Assembly: GCF_000741715.1 (NCBI RefSeq)
Contig: NZ_JGZN01000003.1
Span: forward strand, 298,424-362,423
Direction of reading: 5' to 3'
Source: Bifidobacterium saguini DSM 23967
Lineage (GTDB): Bacteria; Actinomycetota; Actinomycetes; Actinomycetales; Bifidobacteriaceae
DNA: 64,000 nucleotides
In this document: one piece after another, positions 1 through 8,565 of the stretch
Numbering within the stretch: the stretch's first letter is position 1
Layout of the letters: every line of letters begins with the position of its first letter
Translations under genes and position numbers: made by a program
Notes under the pieces: generated by a model
What the model saw: the letters and a program-made list of their open reading frames with translations, nothing else
Database searches by the model: none
What the model was told of the DNA's origin: nothing

Positions 1-15
1 GTACTCTTACAAGGC

Positions 16-909
16 ATGAGCCTTCCGAAACAAGTAACCAAAGCACATGGTACCGGCAATGATTTCGTTGTATACCTTGACCGCTCCGGCAAGTATGAGC
101 CCACCGCGGAAGAGGTGCGCTTCCTGTGCGATCGGCATTTCGGTATTGGAGCCGATGGCCTGATTCGCCTGACCCGTCCAGATTTCGTCTCCGATTTGAA
201 TGATGACCAGATAGCGCAAATGCTTGCAGGCGGCGCGCGCTGGTTCATGGATTACCGCAATGCTGATGGTTCGTTGGCTGAGATGTGCGGTAACGGCACG
301 CGAGCCATCACGCTGTTTGCTCAGCGAGAAGGTGTTGCCGACTCCACCGAACCGTTCCGTCTGGGTACTCGCGCAGGTGTGAAGATTTTGACGCCTAAAG
401 GCAATATGAAGCCGTATGGTGCGGATGTCTTCCAGGTGGAAATGGGCGCATGGAGGATTGGCGAACTGGATGCGTACGAGGTAACGATTCCCGGCACTGC
501 CGGTTCCGCACGCGGCACTTTCGTGGACATGGGCAATCCGCATGTTGTGGCGGTGATTGAGGATGCGTTCGCTTCGCTGCCGGTAGTTGAAGAGCTCGAT
601 TTGGTGACCAAGCCGGTGGTGGCTCCGGAAATCGAATCTGACCAGAACGTGGAATTCGTACGCGTTGACGATATTGATGAGGCCGCTGGCACTGGCGAAG
701 CCACTATGCGCGTCAATGAACGCGGCTGTGGCGAAACACTGTCCTGCGGCACCGGTTTGTGTGCTACCGGCATTGTGCTTCGAGCCAAGACCGGTATTGA
801 TCACTGGGATATTACGGTGCGCGGCGGTACTTTGCGCGTGGATGTGACCGACGAGGATGTGAAGCTCACGGGTGCCGCTACTCTTGTGGCCGATATCACA
901 CTGCTGTAG
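16..909 (+). CDS. dapF: Diaminopimelate epimerase DapF
   Basis: Interconverts LL- and meso-diaminopimelate in the cytoplasm, the last step before meso-DAP enters lysine and, in other bacteria, peptidoglycan. The 297-residue product has the usual length. Both catalytic cysteine motifs are visible: AEMCGNGTRA in the N-terminal half and CGETLSCGTG in the C-terminal half, as in the PLP-independent two-cysteine epimerase fold. The ATG at 16 is preceded by TACTCT (2-7) eight bases upstream, so it may be read from a leaderless or very short mRNA. A strong hairpin follows the stop codon. The upstream neighbour lies outside the window. Assignment is firm. Confidence 0.96.
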   Translation: MSLPKQVTKAHGTGNDFVVYLDRSGKYEPTAEEVRFLCDRHFGIGADGLIRLTRPDFVSDLNDDQIAQMLAGGARWFMDYRNADGSLAEMCGNGTRAITLFAQREGVADSTEPFRLGTRAGVKILTPKGNMKPYGADVFQVEMGAWRIGELDAYEVTIPGTAGSARGTFVDMGNPHVVAVIEDAFASLPVVEELDLVTKPVVAPEIESDQNVEFVRVDDIDEAAGTGEATMRVNERGCGETLSCGTGLCATGIVLRAKTGIDHWDITVRGGTLRVDVTDEDVKLTGAATLVADITLL

Positions 910-922
910 TCATAGGGTAATA

Positions 923-965
923 AGGTATTTGGCTCCCCTGTGCAAAAGAGGGGAGCCAAATACCT
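923..965. terminator. Bidirectional hairpin with GGCTCCCCT core
   Basis: A perfect 17-bp inverted repeat (arms 923-939 and 949-965, loop 9) lies between the convergent dapF and VKOR genes, so it probably ends transcription from both sides. The core GGCTCCCCT/AGGGGAGCC recurs in at least six other gaps of this window, so it belongs to a dispersed hairpin family. There is no long T tract. Confidence 0.7.
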
Positions 966-1013
966 CCTGCCGGCTGAGGGAAGCCAGAAAAGTGCGTGCT
1001 TGTTTGCCGTCTG

Positions 1014-1703
1014 TTATGCGGCAAACAGCGCGGCACCTTCAGTCACAAATATCAATGTTACAATGGCCACAATCCACAGCACATCAATCATCAAGTCGAA
1101 ATTCAGACGATAGTACTTATTAAGTCCTGCCGGCACGTTGCTAGTGACTTTACTGTGCGGCAGTTCCTGCACGGCCACTGTTGCGTGACTCAACGCTATG
1201 AACTGAATGGTGGTGGAGAACATCAGCGTCAAGCACCACGGGCACAATGCGTGAATCACGAACAGCGACTGGGTGCTGAGCCAGTACGAGTATGCAAGTG
1301 CGGCAAGTCCGCCCAGCCAAGTGCAGGTGGCGAACCAGCGTGGCACGCGTACTCGGGCGAGACCAATTACCGCAATCGTAATGAACACTGATTCGGCAGC
1401 AATGCCGAAGAATGCATTCGGATAGCTCAAACCGCCGAACTTCACGATTTCTGCTTGCCAGGATTGTGCCACGGTAGTGCAGGAGATGACGGCATTCACA
1501 TCGCAGCCAAGCTGTGCTTCAGGGTGACGTGCCAGTTGCAAGGTTTCCGCGGACAGAATAAACGAGGTGCCGAGCGCCACTACTGAGGCGATCAGCATGA
1601 TGAGATACGTCCATGTGGCGCTGTGCCGCCATCCTGTCAGCGGTGTTGGCGCGATGCCGCTGATAGAGTTAGTGTTCTGTTTGCTTTCAGTGTTGCGAGC
1701 CAT
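1014..1703 (-). CDS. Vitamin K epoxide reductase (VKOR) family membrane protein
   Basis: Probable thiol oxidoreductase of the cytoplasmic membrane that would reoxidise a DsbA-like partner and pass electrons to quinone. About 229 residues with four to five membrane segments. The family's cysteine pairs are both present: a loop pair in GCDVNAVISC and the active-site CPWC of LCPWCL. I chose the ATG at 1703 because AAGGGG lies four bases upstream and a TATGGT -10-like box sits just before; an in-frame start at 1736 would fall inside that box. No DsbA-like gene is adjacent. The family assignment is good, the physiological partner unknown. Confidence 0.85.
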   Translation of the reverse strand: MARNTESKQNTNSISGIAPTPLTGWRHSATWTYLIMLIASVVALGTSFILSAETLQLARHPEAQLGCDVNAVISCTTVAQSWQAEIVKFGGLSYPNAFFGIAAESVFITIAVIGLARVRVPRWFATCTWLGGLAALAYSYWLSTQSLFVIHALCPWCLTLMFSTTIQFIALSHATVAVQELPHSKVTSNVPAGLNKYYRLNFDLMIDVLWIVAIVTLIFVTEGAALFAA

Positions 1704-1924
1704 GATTCCCCTTACCGTTCGATTGTGTTCTACCATAGCCGCGCCCCTCGCCGTCTCTTTGCGGCATTGAAACGGTTGACTGAACAGTGAGGGTGCTGGG
1801 AGGGATTACTCGGGATGGTTGAGAGAAGCGCGGTAATGATTCCAGTGCTGTGAGTATTCGTTGCTACGGTTTGTTCTGCTCTGTTTGGCGTAGACATGCC
1901 GAATATGCGGTTACGATGGAACGT

Positions 1925-2809
1925 ATGACTGGATATGAGATGCCTGTGGCCCCGCCGAAAACCGGCTGGGACATTCATTGCCACACCGTGTTTTCCGATG
2001 GTACGGAAACGCCGGCTGTTCTTGCTGCACAATGCAGGGCACAGGGGCTGAAGGGCGTCGCTATTTCCGATCATGATACGACGGCCGGATGGCTTGATGC
2101 TGAAGCTGGCGCGCGCGAAGTGGGATTGCCTCTGCTGCGTGGCACGGAAATCACGGCTACGGATCAGGGTGTTTCGGTGCATATGCTCGGCTATCAGTAT
2201 GACCCGAAGAATTCGCGCATTGTTGAGCTGTTCGCTTCCACTCGTGAGGCTCGTCTGCGCCGTACGCAGCGGATGGTTGAGCTTATGTCTCATGATTATC
2301 CGATTTCTTGGGAATCGGTGTTGGCGCAGGTGAAAGAGGGGAGTAAGACCACCATCGGGCGGCCGCATATCGCTGACGCATTGGTGAGCGCCGGCGTATA
2401 TGAGAATCGTTCCGAGGCCTTTGCCGATGCGGTCAACTCCTCGTCCAAGTACTATATTCCAACGCCTTCGCCCACCACGCATGAAGTGGTGGCGGCTATC
2501 AAAGAGGCCGGTGGCGTGATTCTGGTGGCGCATGCAGCGGATTTGAGTCGCAATCGCCGGCTACTGTCTGACGAGCAGATTGCATCACTGGTTGATGAAG
2601 GTTTGGATGGCTTGGAAGTGTGGCATCGGGGCAATCCACCGGAGCAGCGTGAGCGTTTGCTTGGGCTGTGCAGTCGTTTTCATTTGCTTGTTACCGGTGG
2701 TTCGGACTGGCATGGCAAGGGTAAGCCGAATCTGCTGGGGGAGAATCTCACCGATGAGGCGACCGTGGCGGAAATCGTAAGCCGTGGTGTGCTGCCGCTG
2801 TATCGGTAG
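1925..2809 (+). CDS. PHP-domain phosphoesterase (YciV/RnaAM-like)
   Basis: Probable metal-dependent phosphatase acting on nucleoside 3',5'-bisphosphates or short RNA ends. The PHP metal-binding motifs are in order: DIHCHTVFSDG near the N-terminus, ISDHDTT about 35 residues later, GRPHIA in the middle and GGSDWHG near the end. From the ATG at 1925 the protein has 294 residues, matching E. coli YciV. That ATG lies seven bases after TACGAT (1912-1917), suggesting a leaderless transcript; in-frame starts at 1850 (GTG) and 1916 (ATG) are possible but add unconserved residues. The exact substrate is inferred from family members. Confidence 0.88.
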   Translation: MTGYEMPVAPPKTGWDIHCHTVFSDGTETPAVLAAQCRAQGLKGVAISDHDTTAGWLDAEAGAREVGLPLLRGTEITATDQGVSVHMLGYQYDPKNSRIVELFASTREARLRRTQRMVELMSHDYPISWESVLAQVKEGSKTTIGRPHIADALVSAGVYENRSEAFADAVNSSSKYYIPTPSPTTHEVVAAIKEAGGVILVAHAADLSRNRRLLSDEQIASLVDEGLDGLEVWHRGNPPEQRERLLGLCSRFHLLVTGGSDWHGKGKPNLLGENLTDEATVAEIVSRGVLPLYR

Positions 2810-2883
2810 GTCTACAAGCGGGGCTGGCTTATCGGCCCGTTTTATTGAAAAATCGCGATGATAGTCGTGGCGTGTCGTGAAGT

Positions 2884-2939
2884 TTGACATTTTGGTACAC
2901 GGGTGTATCATCAGTGGTATTGGTACACAGTTGTACCAA
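2884..2939 (+). promoter_or_regulatory. Promoter with two tandem operators for the GH42 sugar operon
   Basis: TTGACA (2884-2889) and TATCAT (2906-2911), 16 bp apart, form a promoter. Two 20-bp operators overlap it: 2892-2911 fills the spacer and -10 box, and 2920-2939 (TTGGTACACAGTTGTACCAA, arms TTGGTACA/TGTACCAA) lies just downstream of the start site. They are 28 bp apart. This is the layout of LacI-type repression, and the LacI gene at 8566 is the likely regulator. Confidence 0.75.
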
Positions 2940-2977
2940 AGAAACATCCCGAACAATGGGGTAGGAGGAGAATCATC

Positions 2978-4330
2978 ATGCGCAACACAAAGAAGGTCAT
3001 CGCGGCAACGGCAGCAGTCGCCACCCTCGTCGGCCTCGCAGCGTGCGGCAACGGCAGCGGCGACAGCAACGCCAACAAGGGCGATGCCGATAAGGCCGAA
3101 CTGGTGTTCTGGGGCTGGGATTCCGGCAATTCCATGAAAGACATTATCGCCAAGTTTGAGAAGGCCAACCCTGGCATCACCGTGAAGTTCAACAACACCG
3201 GTACTGCCGAGAAGACCTCCACCGCGCTTTCCAACGCCATCGCAGCCGGTAACGGCGCTCCGGATGTCGTGATGCTCGAAGACCCGACCGTCACCCAGTT
3301 CGCAGTCACTGACGGCCTCGTGGATCTGAGTGAATTTGGTGCGGACAAGCTTGCCGATGATTTCGCAGCCGGCCCGTGGAACAAGCTTCAGTACAACAGC
3401 AAGCCGTACGCACTGCCGATTGATTCCGGCCCGGAAATGTTCTTCTACAACAAGGCTGTATTCGACAAGGCCGGTGTGGACGGCGAATCCATCAAGACCT
3501 GGGACGACTACTACGAGGCGGCCAAGAAGATTCGCGCCACCGGGTCCTACATCACCAACTTGGCTGGCACCTCCAACGACTACCAGCCATTCACCGCACA
3601 GATCTGGCAGGCCGGTGCTCAGCCTTGGAAGGTTGACGGAGAGAAGATCACCATCAACATGACCAAGGACGAGGGCATGCAGCGCTACATCAAGTTCGTC
3701 CAGAAGCTCATCGACGAAGACCTCGTAGACACCAAGACCCCGAACTGGTCCGACGATTGGAACCGTGAGCTCAACGACGGTACCATTGCATCCCTGACCA
3801 TCGGTGCTTGGATGCCGATTAATCTGATGACCGGTGCTCCCGACCAGGCTGGCAACTGGCGCGTCGCCCAACTGCCGCAGTGGGAGGAAGGCCAGGAAGT
3901 CTCCGCCGAAGATGGCGGTTCTGCACTCGCCGTGGTCAAGCTCTCCAAGAACCAGGCTGCAGCCTACAAGTTCGTCGAGTACATGACCCACGGTGATGGC
4001 GCTCAGGTCATGGCCGATACCGGTACCTTCCCGTCCCTGAAGAAGATTCTCGCCTCCGATTCCTTCACCGATCCGACCACCGAAGCCAACAAGAAGACCA
4101 ACGACTACTTCGGCGGCCAGAACGTGAACGAAGTGCTCTCCGAGGCCGCACAGCGCCCAACCGAGAAGTTCCAGTACCTGCCGTACAACCCGTTCGCCCA
4201 GTCCTCTTATGGCGACGAGGTTTCCAAGGCCTACACCGGTGATATCACTTTGGAGCAGGCACTTGAAAACTACGGCAAGAAGCTGGCCGAGCAGGGCGAA
4301 CAGCAGGGCTACACCGTCACCGTCAAGTAA
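2978..4330 (+). CDS. ABC transporter sugar-binding lipoprotein
   Basis: Family 1 extracellular solute-binding protein that should capture an oligosaccharide and deliver it to the permeases just downstream. The 450-residue product begins with a lipoprotein signal: basic MRNTKK, a hydrophobic stretch, and lipobox LAAC followed by a Gly/Ser/Asn linker. The ATG at 2978 is set by GGAGGAG eight bases upstream; an in-frame start at 2903 would lie inside the operators. By order (binding protein, permease, permease, GH42, LacI) the operon matches the lnt/gos loci of bifidobacteria, where galacto-oligosaccharides or lacto-N-tetraose are imported; that substrate is inference. Confidence 0.9.
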   Translation: MRNTKKVIAATAAVATLVGLAACGNGSGDSNANKGDADKAELVFWGWDSGNSMKDIIAKFEKANPGITVKFNNTGTAEKTSTALSNAIAAGNGAPDVVMLEDPTVTQFAVTDGLVDLSEFGADKLADDFAAGPWNKLQYNSKPYALPIDSGPEMFFYNKAVFDKAGVDGESIKTWDDYYEAAKKIRATGSYITNLAGTSNDYQPFTAQIWQAGAQPWKVDGEKITINMTKDEGMQRYIKFVQKLIDEDLVDTKTPNWSDDWNRELNDGTIASLTIGAWMPINLMTGAPDQAGNWRVAQLPQWEEGQEVSAEDGGSALAVVKLSKNQAAAYKFVEYMTHGDGAQVMADTGTFPSLKKILASDSFTDPTTEANKKTNDYFGGQNVNEVLSEAAQRPTEKFQYLPYNPFAQSSYGDEVSKAYTGDITLEQALENYGKKLAEQGEQQGYTVTVK

Positions 4331-4359
4331 AATCACGCCGGCACAAGCCGGGTAGTTAG

Positions 4360-4393
4360 GAGCGGGGATACACCCCAGTATCCCCGCTCTTTT
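4360..4393 (+). terminator. Intrinsic terminator or attenuator inside the sugar operon
   Basis: Eleven-bp stem (4360-4370 with 4379-4389), eight-base loop, then TTTT. It lies between the binding-protein gene and the first permease, so it likely gives more binding-protein mRNA than permease mRNA by partial termination or 3'-end protection. Confidence 0.75.
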
Positions 4394-4426
4394 CATGCCC
4401 GGAAGGCTGATGGAAAGAGAAAAGCA

Positions 4427-5362
4427 ATGACACAACCAATAGGCGTGAGCCCGGAAATGGCGGGGGCACATATGCCCCAAGCACGAATCAACAAACATAA
4501 GGCGGATTGGCGTGGATGGAAGTTCATGTGGCCGTTCGCAGTGGTGTTCATCTTCGTGTTCATCATCCCGATTTGCTATGCCATTTACATCAGCTTCTTC
4601 AAGAAGCAGATGATTGGCGGCACCAAGTTCGTCGCACTGGAGAACTACCAGCGACTGCTTGTCGACCAGCAGTTCTGGAGCTCGGTCGGTCGCGTGGCAA
4701 TCTTCACCATCTTCCAGGTGCCGGTTATGCTCTTCCTCGCGGCAGCTATGGCATTGGCATTGGATTCGATGAAGCTGCACGGCACGAAGTTCTTCCGCAT
4801 CTCCACCTTCTTGCCCTACGCAGTGCCCGCCGTGGTGTCCACATTAATCTGGGGCTTCGTATACGGCGCCAAATACGGCCTGGTCGGCAGCTTTAACAGC
4901 TTCTTCGGCACCCATATCGATGTGTTGAGTCCAGATGTGCTGCTTGCCGCCATCGCAAACATCAACACCTGGGAGTTCACCGGCTACAACATGCTGATTT
5001 TCTACAGCTCCCTGTCCACGATTCCGCACTCCCTGTATGAGGCGGCCAGTATCGATGGTGCTTCCGAGTGGCAGATTGTCAAGTCGATCAAGCTGCCGGA
5101 GCTGAAGGGTTCTCTGGCGATCACGGTGATCTTCTCCATCATTGGCAGCTTCCAGTTGTTCAACGAACCGAGCATTTTGCAGAACATGGTGCCGGGCAAC
5201 GCGATCACCACGTATTACACGCCGAACATGTACGCGTACAACCTGAGCTTCTCCGGCAATCAGTCGAATTATGCCGCGGCTCTGGCCATCGTTATGGCAA
5301 TTATCACTATGGCCATTGCATATATTGTGCAGCTTAAGAGCATGAAGGAGCAGATGAAGTAA
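4427..5362 (+). CDS. Sugar ABC transporter permease (MalF-like)
   Basis: Integral membrane permease, 311 residues, with about six membrane segments. It carries the EAA loop that contacts the ATPase: YEAASIDGASEWQIVKSIKLP near residues 205-225. It pairs with the second permease encoded two bases downstream. The operon has no ATP-binding protein, which is usual for bifidobacterial sugar importers sharing an MsiK-type ATPase. The start has GAGAAAAGC upstream. In B. breve the counterpart is called lntP1; this name is transferred by synteny only. Confidence 0.9.
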   Translation: MTQPIGVSPEMAGAHMPQARINKHKADWRGWKFMWPFAVVFIFVFIIPICYAIYISFFKKQMIGGTKFVALENYQRLLVDQQFWSSVGRVAIFTIFQVPVMLFLAAAMALALDSMKLHGTKFFRISTFLPYAVPAVVSTLIWGFVYGAKYGLVGSFNSFFGTHIDVLSPDVLLAAIANINTWEFTGYNMLIFYSSLSTIPHSLYEAASIDGASEWQIVKSIKLPELKGSLAITVIFSIIGSFQLFNEPSILQNMVPGNAITTYYTPNMYAYNLSFSGNQSNYAAALAIVMAIITMAIAYIVQLKSMKEQMK

Positions 5363-5364
5363 CC

Positions 5365-6372
5365 ATGAGCACTGCAACTATGACTTCAACCGGACGCCTC
5401 ACCGCCTCGGAGCTCAAGGCTCAGGAAAGGGCCGCTAAGGCAGCGGAAAAGGCTCGTCAGAAGCGCATCGCCGCCGATGAGAAGGCCGAGCGTAAGCGCG
5501 CCGCCAAGAATGGGTTCTCCAATCCGGCTAACCCGACCCGTTCCATCGGTTTGACCGTCGTCTGTGCGATTTTCGCGATCTACTGCTTGTTCCCGTTCGC
5601 TTACCTGATGATTAACGCCACGAAGACTCAGGCTGACTTCACCAGTACCTTCGGCATGGGCTTCGGCAAGACCTTCGCCCTGTGGGACAACATCGTCACC
5701 GTATTCACCTATCAGGATGGCATCTTCGGTCGCTGGTTCATCAACACCATCCTCTATGTGGTGGTGGGTGCAGGCGGTGCAACCCTGCTGGCCATCATGG
5801 GTGGCTACGCCCTCGCGAAATTCCGCTTCCCAGGCCGCAACCTGTGCTTCGCCATCATCATTGGAGCCATCTCCGTGCCGGGCATCGCGCTGGCCGTGCC
5901 GCAGTTCCTGCTGTTCGCCAAACTGAACCTGACCAACACCCCGTGGTCCATGATTATCCCCAGCTTGGTGTCCACATTCGGGCTGTACCTCATGTGGATT
6001 TTCTCTGATCAGGCTGTGCCGGATGAACTGCTGGAGGCCGCTCGTGTGGATGGTGCTGGAGAGTTCCGCACCTTCTTCCAGATTTCCTTGCCACTGCTTG
6101 CCCCTGGCATTGTGACCACTGCTCTGTTCGCCATCGTGGCTACGTGGAATAACTACTTCCTGCCGTTGATCATGTTGAAGGATTCCAACTGGTACCCGCT
6201 GACCATCGGTCTGAACCAGTGGAAAGATCAGGCCAGCACGGCTGGTGGCCAGGCCATCCAGAACCTGGTGATCACGGGCTCCCTGATTACGATCATCCCG
6301 TTGGTCATTTCCTTCCTGTGCCTGCAGAAGTACTGGCAATCGGGCCTCGCGGCAGGTGCCGTCAAGGAATGA
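5365..6372 (+). CDS. Sugar ABC transporter permease (MalG-like)
   Basis: Second inner-membrane permease of the importer, 335 residues, starting two bases after the first permease's stop and so translationally coupled. An unusual N-terminal cytoplasmic stretch of about 50 residues rich in Lys, Arg, Ala and Glu (residues 15-48) precedes the first membrane helix and probably forms a charged helix. The EAA loop is present as LLEAARVDGAGEFRTFFQISLP. B. breve lntP2 would be the syntenic counterpart. Confidence 0.9.
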   Translation: MSTATMTSTGRLTASELKAQERAAKAAEKARQKRIAADEKAERKRAAKNGFSNPANPTRSIGLTVVCAIFAIYCLFPFAYLMINATKTQADFTSTFGMGFGKTFALWDNIVTVFTYQDGIFGRWFINTILYVVVGAGGATLLAIMGGYALAKFRFPGRNLCFAIIIGAISVPGIALAVPQFLLFAKLNLTNTPWSMIIPSLVSTFGLYLMWIFSDQAVPDELLEAARVDGAGEFRTFFQISLPLLAPGIVTTALFAIVATWNNYFLPLIMLKDSNWYPLTIGLNQWKDQASTAGGQAIQNLVITGSLITIIPLVISFLCLQKYWQSGLAAGAVKE

Positions 6373-6389
6373 TTGAATAATTCACTATC

Positions 6390-6413
6390 GGCTCCCCTCC
6401 AGAGAGGGGAGCC
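6390..6413 (+). repeat. GGCTCCCCTC hairpin before the GH42 gene
   Basis: Perfect 10-bp stem (6390-6399 / 6404-6413), four-base loop, member of the dispersed GGCTCCCCT family. It separates the permeases from the galactosidase gene and may act as a partial terminator or mRNA stabiliser. Confidence 0.6.
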
Positions 6414-6440
6414 AGCATCAACAACATACAAGGAAGCATC

Positions 6441-8522
6441 ATGGCAGCACGCAGACCGTTTCAATGGCCAGCATTGTTGACGAGCGACGGTCGTGGCATC
6501 GCATACGGCGGTGACTACAATCCCGATCAATGGCCGGATAGCATGGTGGATGAGGATATTCGCCTGATGCGCGAGGCGCATGTCAATACCGTGGCTCTTG
6601 CTATTTTCAGCTGGGATAAAATCGAGCCTCAAGAAGGTGAGTTCACGTTCGATTGGCTTGATGCTGTTATCAGCAAGCTGGGCGAAGCAGGCATCGCCGT
6701 CGATCTTGCTTCCGCCACAGCCTCAGCTCCAATGTGGCTGTATGTCAAACATCCGGAAGTGCTGCCTCAAGATAAATATGGCCATACCGTCAATGCTGGT
6801 TCCCGCCAATCCTGGCAGCCCACAAGCCCGGTGTTCAAAGAGTATGCGCTCACCCTATGCCGCAAACTCGCCGAACATTATAAGAACAATCCATATATCA
6901 CCGCATGGCATATGGGCAACGAATACGGATGGAATAACCGGTACGACTACTCGGATAACGCCCTCAACGCTTTCCGCTCATGGTGTGAAGCCAAATACGG
7001 CAGTATTGAGCAGCTGAATGAAGCATGGGGTACGGCGTTCTGGTCCCAGCATGTCAACGATTTTAGCGAAGTATTACTGCCGCGCCATATGGGTGGCGAC
7101 GCGATGGTGAACCCGGCTCAACAGCTCGACTATGAGCGGTTCGGCAACGATATGCTGCTCGACTTCTACAAAGCCGAGCGTGATGCCATCGCTGAAATCT
7201 GCCCGGATAAGCCATTCACCACAAACTTTATGGTTTCCACCGATCAGTGCACGATGGACTACGCCAAGTGGGCGGACGAAGTGGACTTCGTATCCAACGA
7301 TCACTACTTCCATGAGGGTGAATCCCATGTGGATGAGCTGCTGTGCTCGGATGCGCTCATGGATTCGCTCGCCTTGGGCAAACCTTGGTATGTGATGGAA
7401 CATTCCACTTCTTCCGTGCAATGGAAGCCGCTGAATGCGCGCAAACGTCACGGCGAACTCATGCGTGACGCTTTGGCTCATGTGGCTATGGGTGCGGATG
7501 CCATCAACTTCTTCCAATGGCGGCAGTCTGCATCTGGTGCTGAAGCATTCCATTCAGCGATGCTGCCGCATGCAGGGGAGGATTCCAAGATTTTCCGTGG
7601 CGTGCGCGAGCTAGGTGAAGCATTGCACACATTGTCTGAGGCTGGTCTGCAAGGCACGGAACTGCAGCGCGCCGATACAGCCATCCTCTTCAGTGCCGAA
7701 TCGGAATGGGCCACACGCAGCCAGACGCTGCCGAGCATGAAACTCAACCATTGGCATGACGTGCGCGACTGGTACCGAGGTCTGCTAGATGCCGGGCATC
7801 GCGCCGATGTGGTGCCGTTGGCCTACGACTGGAGTAACTACCAGACCATCATCCTGCCCACAGTGCTGATCCTATCCGACCATGATGCCCAGCGTATAGC
7901 GAATTTCGTGCAAGCCGGAGGCACAGTGGTCATCGGTTACGCCACAGGCATTATCGATGAGCATTTCCGCGTTGGACTCGGTGGCTACCCGGGTGCTGGG
8001 CAAGGACTTTTGCGTGAAATGCTCGGCATACGCAGCGAAGAATTCAACATTCTTGGGGATAAAGCCGAAGGTGAGCCAAACGCGATTACGCTCACCAATG
8101 GGTGCACGTCAAAGCTCTGGCAGAATGATGTGACCTCCATTGCCGCTAATACCACGGTTATAGCCTCATATGCAGGTGCGGAAGCCTTCGATTGGGAACT
8201 GGATGCTGTTCCCGCCATCACCAGCCATCCGTACGGGAGCGGAACCGCCGTCTACGTTGGCTGCGATCTGGACCGGCAGGGCATCGCTCTGTTGGCGGAG
8301 TCGCTTGGTATTGAAGTCGATGATTCGCGGGTTGTGCACACCATTCGCCGAGCAGCGGATGGCACCAGATTCGATTGCTATCTCAACCGCGATTGGCAGC
8401 CGGTGAGTATGACGAACATTGACGGTGAACCTGTCATCGCTTACCGGTGCACAAACGGTTCGACGCGCGGTGAATACGTGTTGCACAGAAATTCCATACT
8501 CATCACCAAGCGGGTAGAATAA
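6441..8522 (+). CDS. lntA: GH42 beta-galactosidase
   Basis: Cytoplasmic retaining beta-galactosidase of 693 residues, without signal peptide, acting on the oligosaccharide brought in by the upstream importer. The N-terminal (beta/alpha)8 barrel shows the acid/base Glu161 in AWHMGNEYGW and the nucleophile Glu320 in WYVMEHSTSS. A trimerisation domain (about 400-600) and a small beta C-terminal domain follow. Characterised bifidobacterial relatives in this gene context (Bga42A of B. infantis, LntA/GosG of B. breve) cleave beta-1,3-galactosyl ends of lacto-N-tetraose or galacto-oligosaccharides; specificity here rests on synteny and overall resemblance. Confidence 0.93.
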   Translation: MAARRPFQWPALLTSDGRGIAYGGDYNPDQWPDSMVDEDIRLMREAHVNTVALAIFSWDKIEPQEGEFTFDWLDAVISKLGEAGIAVDLASATASAPMWLYVKHPEVLPQDKYGHTVNAGSRQSWQPTSPVFKEYALTLCRKLAEHYKNNPYITAWHMGNEYGWNNRYDYSDNALNAFRSWCEAKYGSIEQLNEAWGTAFWSQHVNDFSEVLLPRHMGGDAMVNPAQQLDYERFGNDMLLDFYKAERDAIAEICPDKPFTTNFMVSTDQCTMDYAKWADEVDFVSNDHYFHEGESHVDELLCSDALMDSLALGKPWYVMEHSTSSVQWKPLNARKRHGELMRDALAHVAMGADAINFFQWRQSASGAEAFHSAMLPHAGEDSKIFRGVRELGEALHTLSEAGLQGTELQRADTAILFSAESEWATRSQTLPSMKLNHWHDVRDWYRGLLDAGHRADVVPLAYDWSNYQTIILPTVLILSDHDAQRIANFVQAGGTVVIGYATGIIDEHFRVGLGGYPGAGQGLLREMLGIRSEEFNILGDKAEGEPNAITLTNGCTSKLWQNDVTSIAANTTVIASYAGAEAFDWELDAVPAITSHPYGSGTAVYVGCDLDRQGIALLAESLGIEVDDSRVVHTIRRAADGTRFDCYLNRDWQPVSMTNIDGEPVIAYRCTNGSTRGEYVLHRNSILITKRVE

Positions 8523-8565
8523 CGCTGTTATTGAATCAACGCATGGCCTAGCGAGGGAGTTTCAG

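Noticed and set aside
2585..4780. Very long open frame on the minus strand across the binding-protein gene
   Set aside because: It is antisense to clear coding genes with signal peptide and family motifs, its protein resembles nothing, and it arises from codon bias of the true gene.
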